Shown here in pieces: positions 10,322-19,055 of a stretch of 64,000 nucleotides of DNA; within the stretch, counting starts at the first letter, position 1; each line of letters opens with the position of its first letter. The DNA lies in contig JAQUOU010000017.1 in assembly GCA_028716975.1 (NCBI GenBank), forward strand, positions 1-64,000, in the 5' to 3' direction. The position numbers were made by a program, and so were the translations under genes. The stretch comes from Methylobacter sp. (GTDB lineage Bacteria > Pseudomonadota > Gammaproteobacteria > Methylococcales > Methylomonadaceae). Under the pieces are notes generated by a model, which saw nothing but the letters and a program-made list of their open reading frames with translations, made no database searches and was not told the origin of the DNA.

Positions 10322-10434
10322 AAGGTCACCTGAGACAGAGTATTTTTTTAATAGGCTTAAAGCGGGTATCTCTCATCATATAAAGGCGTGAGCGAGGCTA
10401 TGGAAAAAGTCGTATTGCATGCGCGGCATTATTT

Positions 10435-12597
10435 TCAACTCTGCACCGAACTATGCTCCTGCAGTCTGAGCAGGGTAGGCACATCAATAATCAGGGCCAC
10501 TGCGCCACTGCCGAGAATGGTCGAACCGCCCACGCCCTGCACATGGCCGAATAATTTGCTCAGCGGTTTGATGACGGTCTGCAGTTCGCCCATTAATCTG
10601 TCGACTACCAAGCCGGCCTTATGCCCGAGGTGATCGACGACAATGACATTTTGACGCCGCGATACAGGACCGGTCTTATGGAATAACTGCCGCAATCGGA
10701 TAAACGGCAATACTTCACCGCGCAGCTCCATGTAGTCGCGCTTATCGTCGACCGGCAACTCCACGCATTCGACTACCCGATCCAGCGGTATTACATACGA
10801 GGCGTCGCCGATACCGGCCAGGAAACCATCGATAATCCCTAATGTCAGCGGGAGATGTATTTTTAGTGTGGTGCCTTGGCCGGCCACGCTGTCAACATGG
10901 AGATTGCCGCGCAATTCGGTGATGTTGCGCTTGACGGCATCCATGCCTACGGCGCGACCCGACAGGTTGGAAACCTGATCGGCGGTAGAAAAACCGGGCT
11001 CGAAAATTAGAGCGTAGACTTCCTGGCCGCTGGGCGCCGCACCCTGCTGCAACAACCCGCGCTCAATGGCTTTAGAAAGGATTTTGTCGCGGTCGAGTCC
11101 GCCTCCGTCATCGATGACTTCAATGACAATATTGCCGGAGCTGTGGTAAGCATTGAGATGCAGTGTGCCGTGCGCCGGTTTGCCGCGTTCGGCTCGCAGT
11201 TCGGCGCGTTCGATGCCATGATCCATGGCGTTGCGCACCAAATGCATTAAGGGGTCGCCGATCTTTTCGACTACGGATTTGTCGACTTCAGTTTCGGCGC
11301 CGCTGATCACCAGTCTGATGTCTTTGCCAAGCTCCTTGCTGACATCGCGCACGACGCGCTGAAAACGGCTGAAGGTGGTTCCGATGGGCGCCATGCGCAA
11401 CTGCAGGGCGCTGTCACGCAGGTCTTCAACCAGACTGATAACGCCTGCATTAGCTTCCTGTAGCGCACTGTCCCCAATTTGCTTGGCCTGCAGGCTGACC
11501 GCTGCGCTGGAGATAATCAGCTCGCCGATCAGGTCAATGAGTTTATCGAGACGTTCGGCATCAACGCGGATACTTTGATTTTCGCGGGTCTTGTTGTCCT
11601 TGATCTGCTTCTGCTTTTCCAGAGCGGCATTGATCAGAGGCTGCTGCACCACTTGCTGATCCACCAGGATTTCACCAATACGGGAAGACGGCTGCATGGA
11701 TTCGGCCCGCCCTTTTTGGGCTTTAAGGCCTTCTTCCAGTTCGCGTTGGGTAATGACGCCGCTTTTGAGAAGCAACTCACCAAGCTGGTTGTCCTCAGTC
11801 AATGACTCTATCAGTTCAACATAATAAGGAATCCTGTTTTCCAGCAGCAAAATGTGGATATGGCTGCCGTCACGAACGAAGTCGAAAACGCTTTCGATGC
11901 TTTACTTGCCGGCCTCGCTTTTCAGGATGATTTCAAAACCCAGGTAGTTACTTTCCGGATCCATGTTTTCAGCATTGGGCATGGCGTGGCTAAAAGTAGT
12001 GAGGTCGAGAATTTCGCCCAGAGTGCTCAGATAACGAATAAATGAAAGGGGCTCCATGCCGTCCCGCAGGCAGTCCTGGTTAAATTGCAAAAACAGGTGC
12101 CAGTTGCCGGTTTCGATGACCCCTCCGGCTATAGTCTCAACGCGTTCTGCATTATCCTGAAAAGCAATCACGCCGGTTTCCCTTGCAGCCGGCGTTTCCA
12201 GGTAAGGCCGCAATGCGTCCAATAGCCGGTTGCCGCTGTTGGTAATTTCCAGATCCTCTTCAAGATCGCCATTGGCAATATCGCTAATCAGGAGATTAAG
12301 GTGATCGCAACAAGGCAGCAAGGCGGCAATCAGACCGGATGAGATAATCAATTTGCCTTCGCGTAACGCATCCAGCACGCTTTCGACGACGCGGGTAAAG
12401 CGAACGATATGATCAAGTCCGAATAAACCGGCCGAACCTTTGATGGTGTGCGCCGTCCGAAAAATAGCATTAATGGCTTCCGAAGGCTCTTCGATATTTT
12501 CAAGCTCCATCAGCCCGCTTTCCATATCCTGCAGTAATTCCGCGCTCTCGACCGTAAAAGTTTTTAGCGCATACTGCATTTCTTTATCTAAACTCAT
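10435..12597 (-). pseudogene. cheA: Chemotaxis histidine kinase cheA interrupted by an in-frame TAA
   Basis: The first part (11902-12597) holds the P1 phosphotransfer domain with the phosphorylated His in TAHTIKGSAGLFG. The second (10435-11850) holds the dimerisation domain, the ATPase with N box LVRNAMDHGIE, G1 VIDDGGGLD and G2 GRAVGMDAV, and the CheW-like P5. They are in the same frame, separated by TAA at 11902-11904. The codons between TAA and 11850 still read as good CheA (SIESVFDFVRDGSHIHIL), so one substitution explains the break. The start at 12597 follows the STAS gene by 12 nt. Unless the stop is read through, the kinase core is separated from its phosphotransfer domain. Confidence 0.9.
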
Positions 12598-12609
12598 AGC
12601 GGTTATTCC

Positions 12610-12897
12610 TCAGTTATGGGCCAGTACAACCTGATCGCCAAAGGCGCTGGTTAAATTGGCCAGTTCCAGTATTTCCAGCACGGCTTTGCTGTGCATGACA
12701 AAACTCAACGTTTTGGCGGCTTGAGCGGCCTCGCGCTTAATCAGGATCAAGATCTGCAATCCTGCGGAGTCAATTTCGGTTACAGAATCAAGATTGATCT
12801 CTAATTTGTCGCTGGACTTAAGAAAGGCGAGCAAAGATGTTTTCTGTTCGGCGGCGGTGAAAATTGTTAGCTCACCTTCAATAGCTAGACTTTGCAT
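12610..12897 (-). CDS. STAS-domain protein
   Basis: This is a 95-residue single STAS domain. The strand-loop-helix SVTEIDSAGLQILILIKR (around residues 38-55) carries the conserved serine that is phosphorylated in anti-sigma-antagonist-type STAS proteins. STAS genes of this size often sit between cheY and cheA in gammaproteobacterial che clusters; their role there is not settled. It lies 81 nt downstream of cheY. The frame is intact. Confidence 0.85.
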   Translation of the reverse strand: MQSLAIEGELTIFTAAEQKTSLLAFLKSSDKLEINLDSVTEIDSAGLQILILIKREAAQAAKTLSFVMHSKAVLEILELANLTSAFGDQVVLAHN

Positions 12898-12978
12898 GAG
12901 TATCCGAGCCTCAGGGATTAGGGGTTTAATAGTTGGTGTTCAAAGCGCGTTAATAGGTTTTGTATCTAAAGAAGCGTT

Positions 12979-13347
12979 TCAGGGCAAAATCAACTTGGAA
13001 ACAGCCGACAGCATTTGGGCGGGCTGAAATGGCTTGACAATCCAGGCCTTGGCGCCGGCAGCCTGGCCTTCCTGTTTTTTGCTTTCCTGGGATTCAGTGG
13101 TCAGCATGACGATAGGAGTAAATTTGTAAGCCGCCAGCTTTTTGGCTTCCTTGACAAAAGTAATGCCGTCCATGTTGGGCATGTTGACATCGGAAATAAT
13201 CAAGTGAATTTTTTGGCCGTCCAGTTTGGACAAAGCATCTTTTCCATCAACCGCTTCTATAACATTGTAGCCGGCTCCTTTAAGGGTAATGCTGGCCACC
13301 TGCCGCACCAAAGCCGAGTCGTCGATAATTAAAATGTTTTTTGACAT
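12979..13347 (-). CDS. cheY: Chemotaxis response regulator CheY
   Basis: This is a 122-residue stand-alone receiver domain. It has IIDDSALVRQ (the acidic pair), the phospho-acceptor Asp in LIISDVNMPNMDG, the switch Thr in VMLTTESQ and the Lys in AWIVKPFQP. There is no output domain, as expected for CheY that signals to the flagellar motor or another target. It lies 9 nt after the broken mcp2 and before the STAS gene. The frame is intact. Confidence 0.92.
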   Translation of the reverse strand: MSKNILIIDDSALVRQVASITLKGAGYNVIEAVDGKDALSKLDGQKIHLIISDVNMPNMDGITFVKEAKKLAAYKFTPIVMLTTESQESKKQEGQAAGAKAWIVKPFQPAQMLSAVSKLILP

Positions 13348-13356
13348 GGTAAACCT

Positions 13357-14609
13357 CTAAAAAAATGTGATTTCTGTTTCCTGTAGCGCGGCGGACTTGC
13401 CTGTACTATGGGTAATGTGTTCCTCCTGCATGGCGTAACTGCCTTGCAGGTCGGCGAGCATGGCATCGGTATCGATGGGTTTAAGTTCCTGCAGTCCGGC
13501 GCTTTGACTTATGAGCCAGATACTCGGGAAATTGATTGATACTGTCCCGAACATGCGATAAGGTTTGTCCAATACGATCCTGGAACTGAAATTGTACAAG
13601 CGATTCTGAAATTTGAAATTTAATGCCGTGGGTGACCTCTCCGATATGATCGGAGCTGGTTTTCATTTCGGAGAAGACATTCTCCAGGTCGTCGAGCACG
13701 TCCCGTATTCTTTCATTGGCTTTGTATACCGACGAAGCATCGTTTTGGGCGTTTTGCTCAACCACTTTGAATGCTTCGGTAATGGCGGTGCTAACCTGCT
13801 CTACCTTGGCGATGATGGTTTTACCGGTGGCGCCGGAAATTTTTGACAGTTTTCTGACTTCGTCGGCAACCACGGCGAAGCCGCGGCCTGCATCACCGGC
13901 ACGCGCCGCTTCGATGGCGGCATTGAGCGCAAGCAGGTTGGTTTGATGTGCAACGGAAGCGACTTGGGCGGCCATGCTTCTCATCTCGTCAATAAAACTG
14001 AGCAGGCCGCGAATCTTTTCCAGCATGTGCCGCTTGTCCTGTAATGCCGTATCCAGGCTGGCGATCACTTCGCTGAGCCTGCGGCGGCTAGCCTCGAACA
14101 CAGCGCCGTCGCCTTTGGCCAAGGCGTCATGCGATTCGGAAAGGACCTGATCAAGCCTGCTGACAATGCTGCCGAAGCGTTGCGTCAAGTCGGCCATGGC
14201 GGTATCCATTTGCATTCGCGATGATTCAATCTGCGCCGACCAGACCGGCGTTATTTGCTCACTAAGCTTTCGAGACCGGAAAGATAGCCCCCAATATTAT
14301 CGACCTCAGGCGGCTCACTCTGTGCCTGATCAAAATGACGCGCAATACCATCGATTCGCTGAGTCAATTGGCGATTGCTGCATCCCTTTGTATTTTAGAT
14401 GCTTCTATACGCGCTAAATGTGCAGGTGTCTCTTGCTGAATAAAGCTTTCAAGACCGGAAAGATGACGCTCGATACCGGACAGCATATCGGCAGTTTCAG
14501 GTATCTGGCGTTCTGCACCCGCTGCCTTTCGGTTTTTCGAAGCCAGCCACCAGCCTAAGCAGCCGGAAAGCGCTGCCGTTAAAATTATAAGTAGCAAATT
14601 TAGCTCCAT
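13357..14609 (-). pseudogene. Membrane-anchored methyl-accepting protein mcp2 with three frameshifts
   Basis: The N-terminus (ATG 14609) has a single membrane anchor (LLLIILTAALSGCLGWWLA) and a helical stretch; the signalling tip is [20 protein letters not shown] and the C-terminus ends QETEITFF. Joining three frames is needed. Near 14370 one base is missing (IEASKIQRDAAIA continues as QLTQRIDGIARHF). Near 14259 one more is missing (GLESLV continues as [15 protein letters not shown]). Near 13510 the frame shifts again (FPEYLAH continues as [13 protein letters not shown]). The two regions GLESFIQQETP and GLESLVEQITP show an internal duplication. The gene cannot give a full-length receptor as it stands. 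Confidence 0.85.
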
Positions 14610-15058
14610 TCAAATGTCTCTTAGTTTTATCTGAGCAGTTGGCATATCCCAATAATAATGCCACCCAATTGAAGGGAAAGCGGCCACCCTATTTTGCCAA
14701 CTCATCACCCATCTCGTTTATGCTTTTATGCCTAGTACATCCTGAAATAAACTTTGAAAAAAAATCAGCTTCTGAAGAATTTCCTACTCATTAGCTTCCT
14801 GACCTACCCAAAATACCGGGATAACTGGCTATGTTCGTCCTTCATTCTCTTGATAAAGAACGACATTTACGCGTCTGTCAGAGTGATTTTCGGTTAAAAA
14901 TAAGGCGTCCTGTTTAAACTTCCCTTAGAATACGTAGAACCTAATGAAGCCTAGTCAGAACAGGCTTCAAAATTAAGGTGGATTCACAAGCCATCCTTAA
15001 TCAGTTCTTATTGTGCTTTATTCTTTTCGCCTCTCATTCTTTATTATTCAGGAACTCA
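14610..15058. other. Divergent intergenic region between mcp2 and nhaD
   Basis: About 450 bases with no convincing gene. It should hold promoters for the chemotaxis cluster (leftward) and nhaD (rightward). The part next to nhaD carries a hairpin described separately. A GTG at 14978 could extend the nhaD frame upstream but lacks support. Confidence 0.5.
14909..14968 (+). promoter_or_regulatory. Possible alternative hairpins in the nhaD leader
   Basis: GAAGCCT (14946-14952) and AGGCTTC (14962-14968) form a perfect 7-bp hairpin. The segment AACAGG (14959-14964) could instead pair with CCTGTT at 14909-14914, which would break it. Two mutually exclusive pairings upstream of a Na+/H+ antiporter gene suggest, but do not show, RNA-based control. 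No U-tract follows. Confidence 0.25.
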
Positions 15059-16507
15059 ATGAATAGCAAATTATTACAGTTATTAAGCTTTGCAATATTG
15101 CTCTTGCCCGCTACGGCTTTTGCCGGAGAAGCTCCTGAAATTTTAAGCTCGCACCAGTCATTAAATTTAACCCGTCATATCGTTGGCTATCTATCTATAG
15201 CAGTTACCGTTCTGGCCTATATAGCCGCCATGTCTGAAGAAGTGATCGAACTGCGCAAATCTAAACCGATGGTTTTGGGTTCAGCTATCGTGTGGTTTGC
15301 GATTTGTATTTACTATGCCTTGCACGGAGAAGCCAAAGTTGCGGCAGTCGCCTTTGAAAGCAATCTGCTGGCTTATATCGAATTGCTCTTGTTTATCCTG
15401 GTATCGATGACCTACATAAACGCTATGGACGAACGCGGCATTTTCGATGGACTCAGAATTTGGCTGTTAAGCCGGCAATACAGCTACCGGCAGCTATTCT
15501 GGATTACCGGAGTTCTTGCATTTTTTCTTTCTACAGTCATCAGCGGTCTGGCGGTAGGTCTTCTAATGGGCACTATTGCGGCGGCGGTTGGGAAACGAAG
15601 TAAAGAATTTGTCGCTCTAGCCTGTGTCAATATCGTTGTGGCAGCCAATGCCGGCGGTTCATTCAGCCCACTGGGCGGCATCTCGACATTGTTCGTCTGG
15701 CAACATAAGATCCTGAAGTTCCATGAGTTCTTCTCATTAACTATTCCATGCCTGGTCAATTTTCTTTTTCCTGCAGCCATCATGCATTTTTTCGTCCCCA
15801 AAGAAACACCGCTAGCATCTACCAGCGCCATTTGGCTTCGCCGGGGCAGCAAGCGGGTTATTTCATTGTTCATCGTGACACTTGCTATTACGGTCTGGTC
15901 TAACGTCTTCCTGCAACTGCCGCCCGCCGCCGGCATGATGGCTGGGCTGGGTTTATTACAGTTTTTCAGCTTTTACCTGAAAAGGACGGCTCAGGAAGTC
16001 AAAAGCGAATTCGCCCACGTCTACAAATACTTCCAGGTGGAAGCCCCCACTGACAATAGAAAACAGGCTTTTGACGTATTCAAGAATGTAGGCAATGTGG
16101 AATGGGATACGCTGTTATTCTTTTACGGCGCGATGATGATGATCGGAGCCCTGGGCTTTATCGGCTATCTTGACGCCATTGCACAATTTCTGTTCGGGCA
16201 GATCAGCCCCACGATTGCCAATATTATGATCGGCCTCTCCTCTGCTTTTATTGATAACGGCACTCTGATGTTTGCGGTATTAAGCATGCATCCTGATCTC
16301 CCGCCCGGCCAATGGCTGTTGTTGACCTTAACCCTCGGCGTAGGCGGTAGCCTGCTGGCAATAGGATCTGCACCCGGAGTCGGATTGCTTGGCCAGATCA
16401 AGGAAGGCTATACCTTCGCATTTCACATGCGCTGGATGCCCATTATCTTACTGGGCTATTTCGCCAGCATTGCTGTGCATTTTTGGATAAATGCCAGATA
16501 TTTTTAA
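15059..16507 (+). CDS. nhaD: Na+/H+ antiporter, NhaD type
   Basis: This inner-membrane sodium/proton antiporter of the ArsB/NhaD superfamily is 482 residues long from the ATG at 15059, which has AGGAA 7 nt upstream. That start gives a clean N-terminal signal-like helix (LLSFAILLLPATAFAGEAP), as in other NhaD proteins; the GTG at 14978 would add 27 poorly supported residues. About a dozen hydrophobic segments are visible. NhaD-typical stretches include MSEEVIELRKSKP, ANAGGSFSPLGGISTL and IDNGTLMFAVLS, the last two with polar residues in transmembrane helices. The stop codon lies inside the TTAAGG end of a repeat. Confidence 0.9.
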   Translation: MNSKLLQLLSFAILLLPATAFAGEAPEILSSHQSLNLTRHIVGYLSIAVTVLAYIAAMSEEVIELRKSKPMVLGSAIVWFAICIYYALHGEAKVAAVAFESNLLAYIELLLFILVSMTYINAMDERGIFDGLRIWLLSRQYSYRQLFWITGVLAFFLSTVISGLAVGLLMGTIAAAVGKRSKEFVALACVNIVVAANAGGSFSPLGGISTLFVWQHKILKFHEFFSLTIPCLVNFLFPAAIMHFFVPKETPLASTSAIWLRRGSKRVISLFIVTLAITVWSNVFLQLPPAAGMMAGLGLLQFFSFYLKRTAQEVKSEFAHVYKYFQVEAPTDNRKQAFDVFKNVGNVEWDTLLFFYGAMMMIGALGFIGYLDAIAQFLFGQISPTIANIMIGLSSAFIDNGTLMFAVLSMHPDLPPGQWLLLTLTLGVGGSLLAIGSAPGVGLLGQIKEGYTFAFHMRWMPIILLGYFASIAVHFWINARYF

Positions 16508-16626
16508 GGGGTTCCTGAACAGATTGATTCCGATCATGCCCTTTAACTGCGCTCGGGAGAGCGTTCGACAAGGCTCTCCTGAGCTTAGACGAAGGGTTGC
16601 CGTTCGTCCTGAGCCTATCGAAGGAC
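16504..16626. repeat. REP-containing repeat with one TTAAGG-type end
   Basis: It begins with TTAAGGGGTTCCTGAACAGA, related to the TTAAGGAAGCTCTGAATAAG end at 31273. REP motifs follow (GTTCGACAAGGCTCTCCTGAGC and CCGTTCGTCCTGAGCC on opposite strands). No matching right end could be found, so it is partial or decayed. It overlaps the nhaD stop codon. Confidence 0.55.
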
Positions 16627-16793
16627 TAAATCGGAGATTACTTATGCGGTTCAATCAGATACGGCGGGTTAACGGTATTTTCCTGTGAATAAAACCACAA
16701 TCCGCATAAATCCTTTATTCGAATAAAAATGGCACGGCCAACATGCCGCACCAATTCACTTAAACTTTTATTAGTATCAGATTAGTTATAATC

Positions 16794-18677
16794 ATGCCTT
16801 CAAATTCAAAAAATCATTCCAAAGAACAACTGGCCAGCCTTACGCTGAGCGCTATAGGCGTTGTATTTGGCGATATCGGCACCAGTCCTTTATATGCGCT
16901 TAAGGAAGTGTTTCACGGGGGTTTGACGATAGACAAAATCCATGTACTAGGCGTGTTGTCGTTGATTTTTTGGTCATTAACAATGGTTGTAACCATCAAA
17001 TACGCAATTTTCATTATGCGCGCCGATAATAAAGGCGAAGGCGGCATTATCGCTTTAATGACTCTTGCGCTGCAGGGTTCCAGGGATAACCCTAAAACAA
17101 AAGCCTTCATCGTTACAATAGGCCTACTGGGCGCATCGCTGTTCTATGGCGACAGCATCATTACGCCGGCAATTTCCGTACTCAGCGCAGTAGAAGGTTT
17201 GCAAATTATAGCGCCGGCATTATCCAGTTATGTATTGCCGGTGACCATCACGGTGTTAAGCGGGCTATTTATCCTGCAAGCTAAAGGCAGCGGCAACGTA
17301 GGCAAAATCTTTTCGCCGATCATGTGTATCTGGTTTGGTTTGCTTGCAGTCCTGGGCATAATTAATATTATTCATCAACCCGGCGTATTAATGGCGATTA
17401 ATCCTTATTACGCGGCGCATTTGCTGATCGAGTTAGGCTGGCATGGATTTTTGATTATGGGCGCAGTCGTGCTGGCAATCACGGGCGCAGAAGCTTTATA
17501 TGCCGACATGGGACATTTCGGCCTGAAACCGATCCGTTTCGCCTGGTTCAGTTTTGTATTTCCGGCGTTGCTGCTCAACTATTTCGGACAAGGCGCGCTG
17601 CTTATCGATCGGCCTGATGCCATACAAAATCCCTTCTATTTACTTGCCCCTAGCTGGGCTTTGTATCCTCTGTTGTTTCTATCAACTATGGCGACCGCTA
17701 TCGCCTCGCAAGCGGTGATCTCAGGTTCCTTTTCGGTGACGCGGCAGGCAATACAACTGGGTTACTGTCCGCGCATGAACATTTTACATACCTCGGGCGA
17801 TGAAATGGGCCAGGTCTATGTGCCTGCCGTTAACTGGCTGTTAATGATTTCGGTATTCATTCTGGTGCTGACTTTTCAATCCTCTTCAGCCCTTGCATCG
17901 GCTTATGGTATTGCTGTAACCGGCACGATGATAGTCGATACTATCCTTGCGTTTATCATCATCCAGGCATTATGGCAGTGGACAAAGATTACCAGCGTAG
18001 CGTTCCTGTCGACGTTTTTGGCTATAGACTTTCTGTTTTTTTTCTCCAATAGCCTGAAAATTCCTACGGGCGGCTGGCTCCCGCTGCTCGTTGCCACAGT
18101 GCTGTTTCTATTAATGACGACCTGGATCAAAGGACGAGCAATGCTGGCGGACTACATGGATGAAAGAAAAATCTTATTCGAAGACCTGGAAGTGAAAGTA
18201 AGGGATAAATTGGTGAGGGTGCAGGGCACTGCTATTTACTTGACCAGAAGCTTGCACGGTGTGCCTCAAGTGCTGTTGCACAACCTTGAGCACAATCATG
18301 TATTGCATGAGCAGGTTATTGTGCTGTCGATTGTTACCACGAACGAACCCTATGTTGAAGAAGAGCAGCGTGTCAAAATCAGGGCTTTCGGAGAAAACCA
18401 GGGGTTTTACCGGGTAAAGCTTTATTACGGTTTCAAACAAAACGCAGATGTACGCCGGGCATTGGAATTATGCATGCAGCAAGGCCTTAATATTAATCCC
18501 AAAAATACATCTTTTTTTATCGGCAGCGAAAGAATATCTTTTCGTCTGAAAAGCCCGATGCCGAAATGGCGCAGGGCGTTGTTCAGGTTCTTATTTTACA
18601 ACTCTTCCAGTGCGATTGAGTTCTTTAAAATACCCGCAGACCGGGTTGTGGAACTTGGAATTCGTATCGAGCTGTAG
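16794..18677 (+). CDS. kup: Low-affinity K+ uptake permease Kup
   Basis: This 627-residue inner-membrane K+/H+ symporter is of normal length for the KUP/HAK/KT family. The N-terminal motif VVFGDIGTSPLYALKEVF is diagnostic. Twelve hydrophobic segments fill residues 15-455, with GALLIDRP and GTMIVDT-type loops, and a cytoplasmic C-terminal domain follows. Start is ATG 16794. It lies just upstream of the kdp locus, so constitutive and inducible K+ uptake genes are neighbours, but the 200-nt gap and a separate promoter-like site argue against one operon. Confidence 0.95.
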   Translation: MPSNSKNHSKEQLASLTLSAIGVVFGDIGTSPLYALKEVFHGGLTIDKIHVLGVLSLIFWSLTMVVTIKYAIFIMRADNKGEGGIIALMTLALQGSRDNPKTKAFIVTIGLLGASLFYGDSIITPAISVLSAVEGLQIIAPALSSYVLPVTITVLSGLFILQAKGSGNVGKIFSPIMCIWFGLLAVLGIINIIHQPGVLMAINPYYAAHLLIELGWHGFLIMGAVVLAITGAEALYADMGHFGLKPIRFAWFSFVFPALLLNYFGQGALLIDRPDAIQNPFYLLAPSWALYPLLFLSTMATAIASQAVISGSFSVTRQAIQLGYCPRMNILHTSGDEMGQVYVPAVNWLLMISVFILVLTFQSSSALASAYGIAVTGTMIVDTILAFIIIQALWQWTKITSVAFLSTFLAIDFLFFFSNSLKIPTGGWLPLLVATVLFLLMTTWIKGRAMLADYMDERKILFEDLEVKVRDKLVRVQGTAIYLTRSLHGVPQVLLHNLEHNHVLHEQVIVLSIVTTNEPYVEEEQRVKIRAFGENQGFYRVKLYYGFKQNADVRRALELCMQQGLNINPKNTSFFIGSERISFRLKSPMPKWRRALFRFLFYNSSSAIEFFKIPADRVVELGIRIEL

Positions 18678-18739
18678 AGGTCAATAGCTCATTTTTCGCT
18701 ATCCACGCTTGCTTTGTAGCTTCAGGCAGGTGTCACAAC

Positions 18740-18790
18740 TTGACTGACACTTAAATCGTCAGCTTAAATTTTTACGGTTTTTTTACCCTA
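18740..18790 (+). promoter_or_regulatory. Candidate kdp promoter and KdpE site
   Basis: TTGACT (18740-18745) and TTAAAT (18764-18769) are spaced by 18 bp, which is acceptable for sigma70. Immediately after is a T-rich direct repeat (TTTTTACGG then TTTTTTTACCC), loosely like the T-rich KdpE-binding region of E. coli. The assignment is by position and composition only. Confidence 0.3.
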
Positions 18791-18876
18791 TTTCCACTTA
18801 GACTGTGCGCATTGTTGCCTTGATATAGATTCCGGCATCAGCAATTGACTTTAGTCATTTTAAGTAAGGAGATTTT

Positions 18877-18969
18877 ATGAGTAGTGTATATCTTGCATTG
18901 ACGGTTGTTTTTTTTGCCGTCACCGTCGCACTGGTTTATGCCTGTGAAAAATTAAGGGGACAGTCATGA
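18877..18969 (+). CDS. 30-residue membrane peptide preceding kdpF
   Basis: ATG 18877 follows AAGGAG with good spacing and encodes a 30-residue peptide that is almost entirely one transmembrane helix (LALTVVFFAVTVALVYACEKL). Its TGA overlaps the kdpF ATG (ATGA), the same coupling as between the other kdp genes. Its size and topology resemble KdpF, so it may be a second small stabilising subunit or a leader peptide of the operon. No known family is claimed. Confidence 0.65.
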   Translation: MSSVYLALTVVFFAVTVALVYACEKLRGQS

Positions 18970-19055
18970 GCTGGGTTTATCTGTTAAGCGGGCTGCTTGC
19001 CTTGGCGATTTTCATTTATCTGATTGCCGCGCTGTTTTATCCGGAGAAATTCTGA
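18966..19055 (+). CDS. kdpF: K+-transporting ATPase small subunit KdpF
   Basis: This 29-residue single-helix peptide (MSWVYLLSGLLALAIFIYLI, then AALFYPEKF) matches the KdpF pattern of one helix followed by LFxPEKF. KdpF stabilises the KdpABC complex in the inner membrane. It overlaps the preceding peptide gene by 4 nt and kdpA by 1 nt (TGATG). Confidence 0.9.
   Translation: MSWVYLLSGLLALAIFIYLIAALFYPEKF

Noticed and set aside
14978-15058. Upstream GTG start for nhaD
   Set aside because: No ribosome binding site before GTG 14978, while ATG 15059 has AGGAA and gives a clean N-terminal helix.
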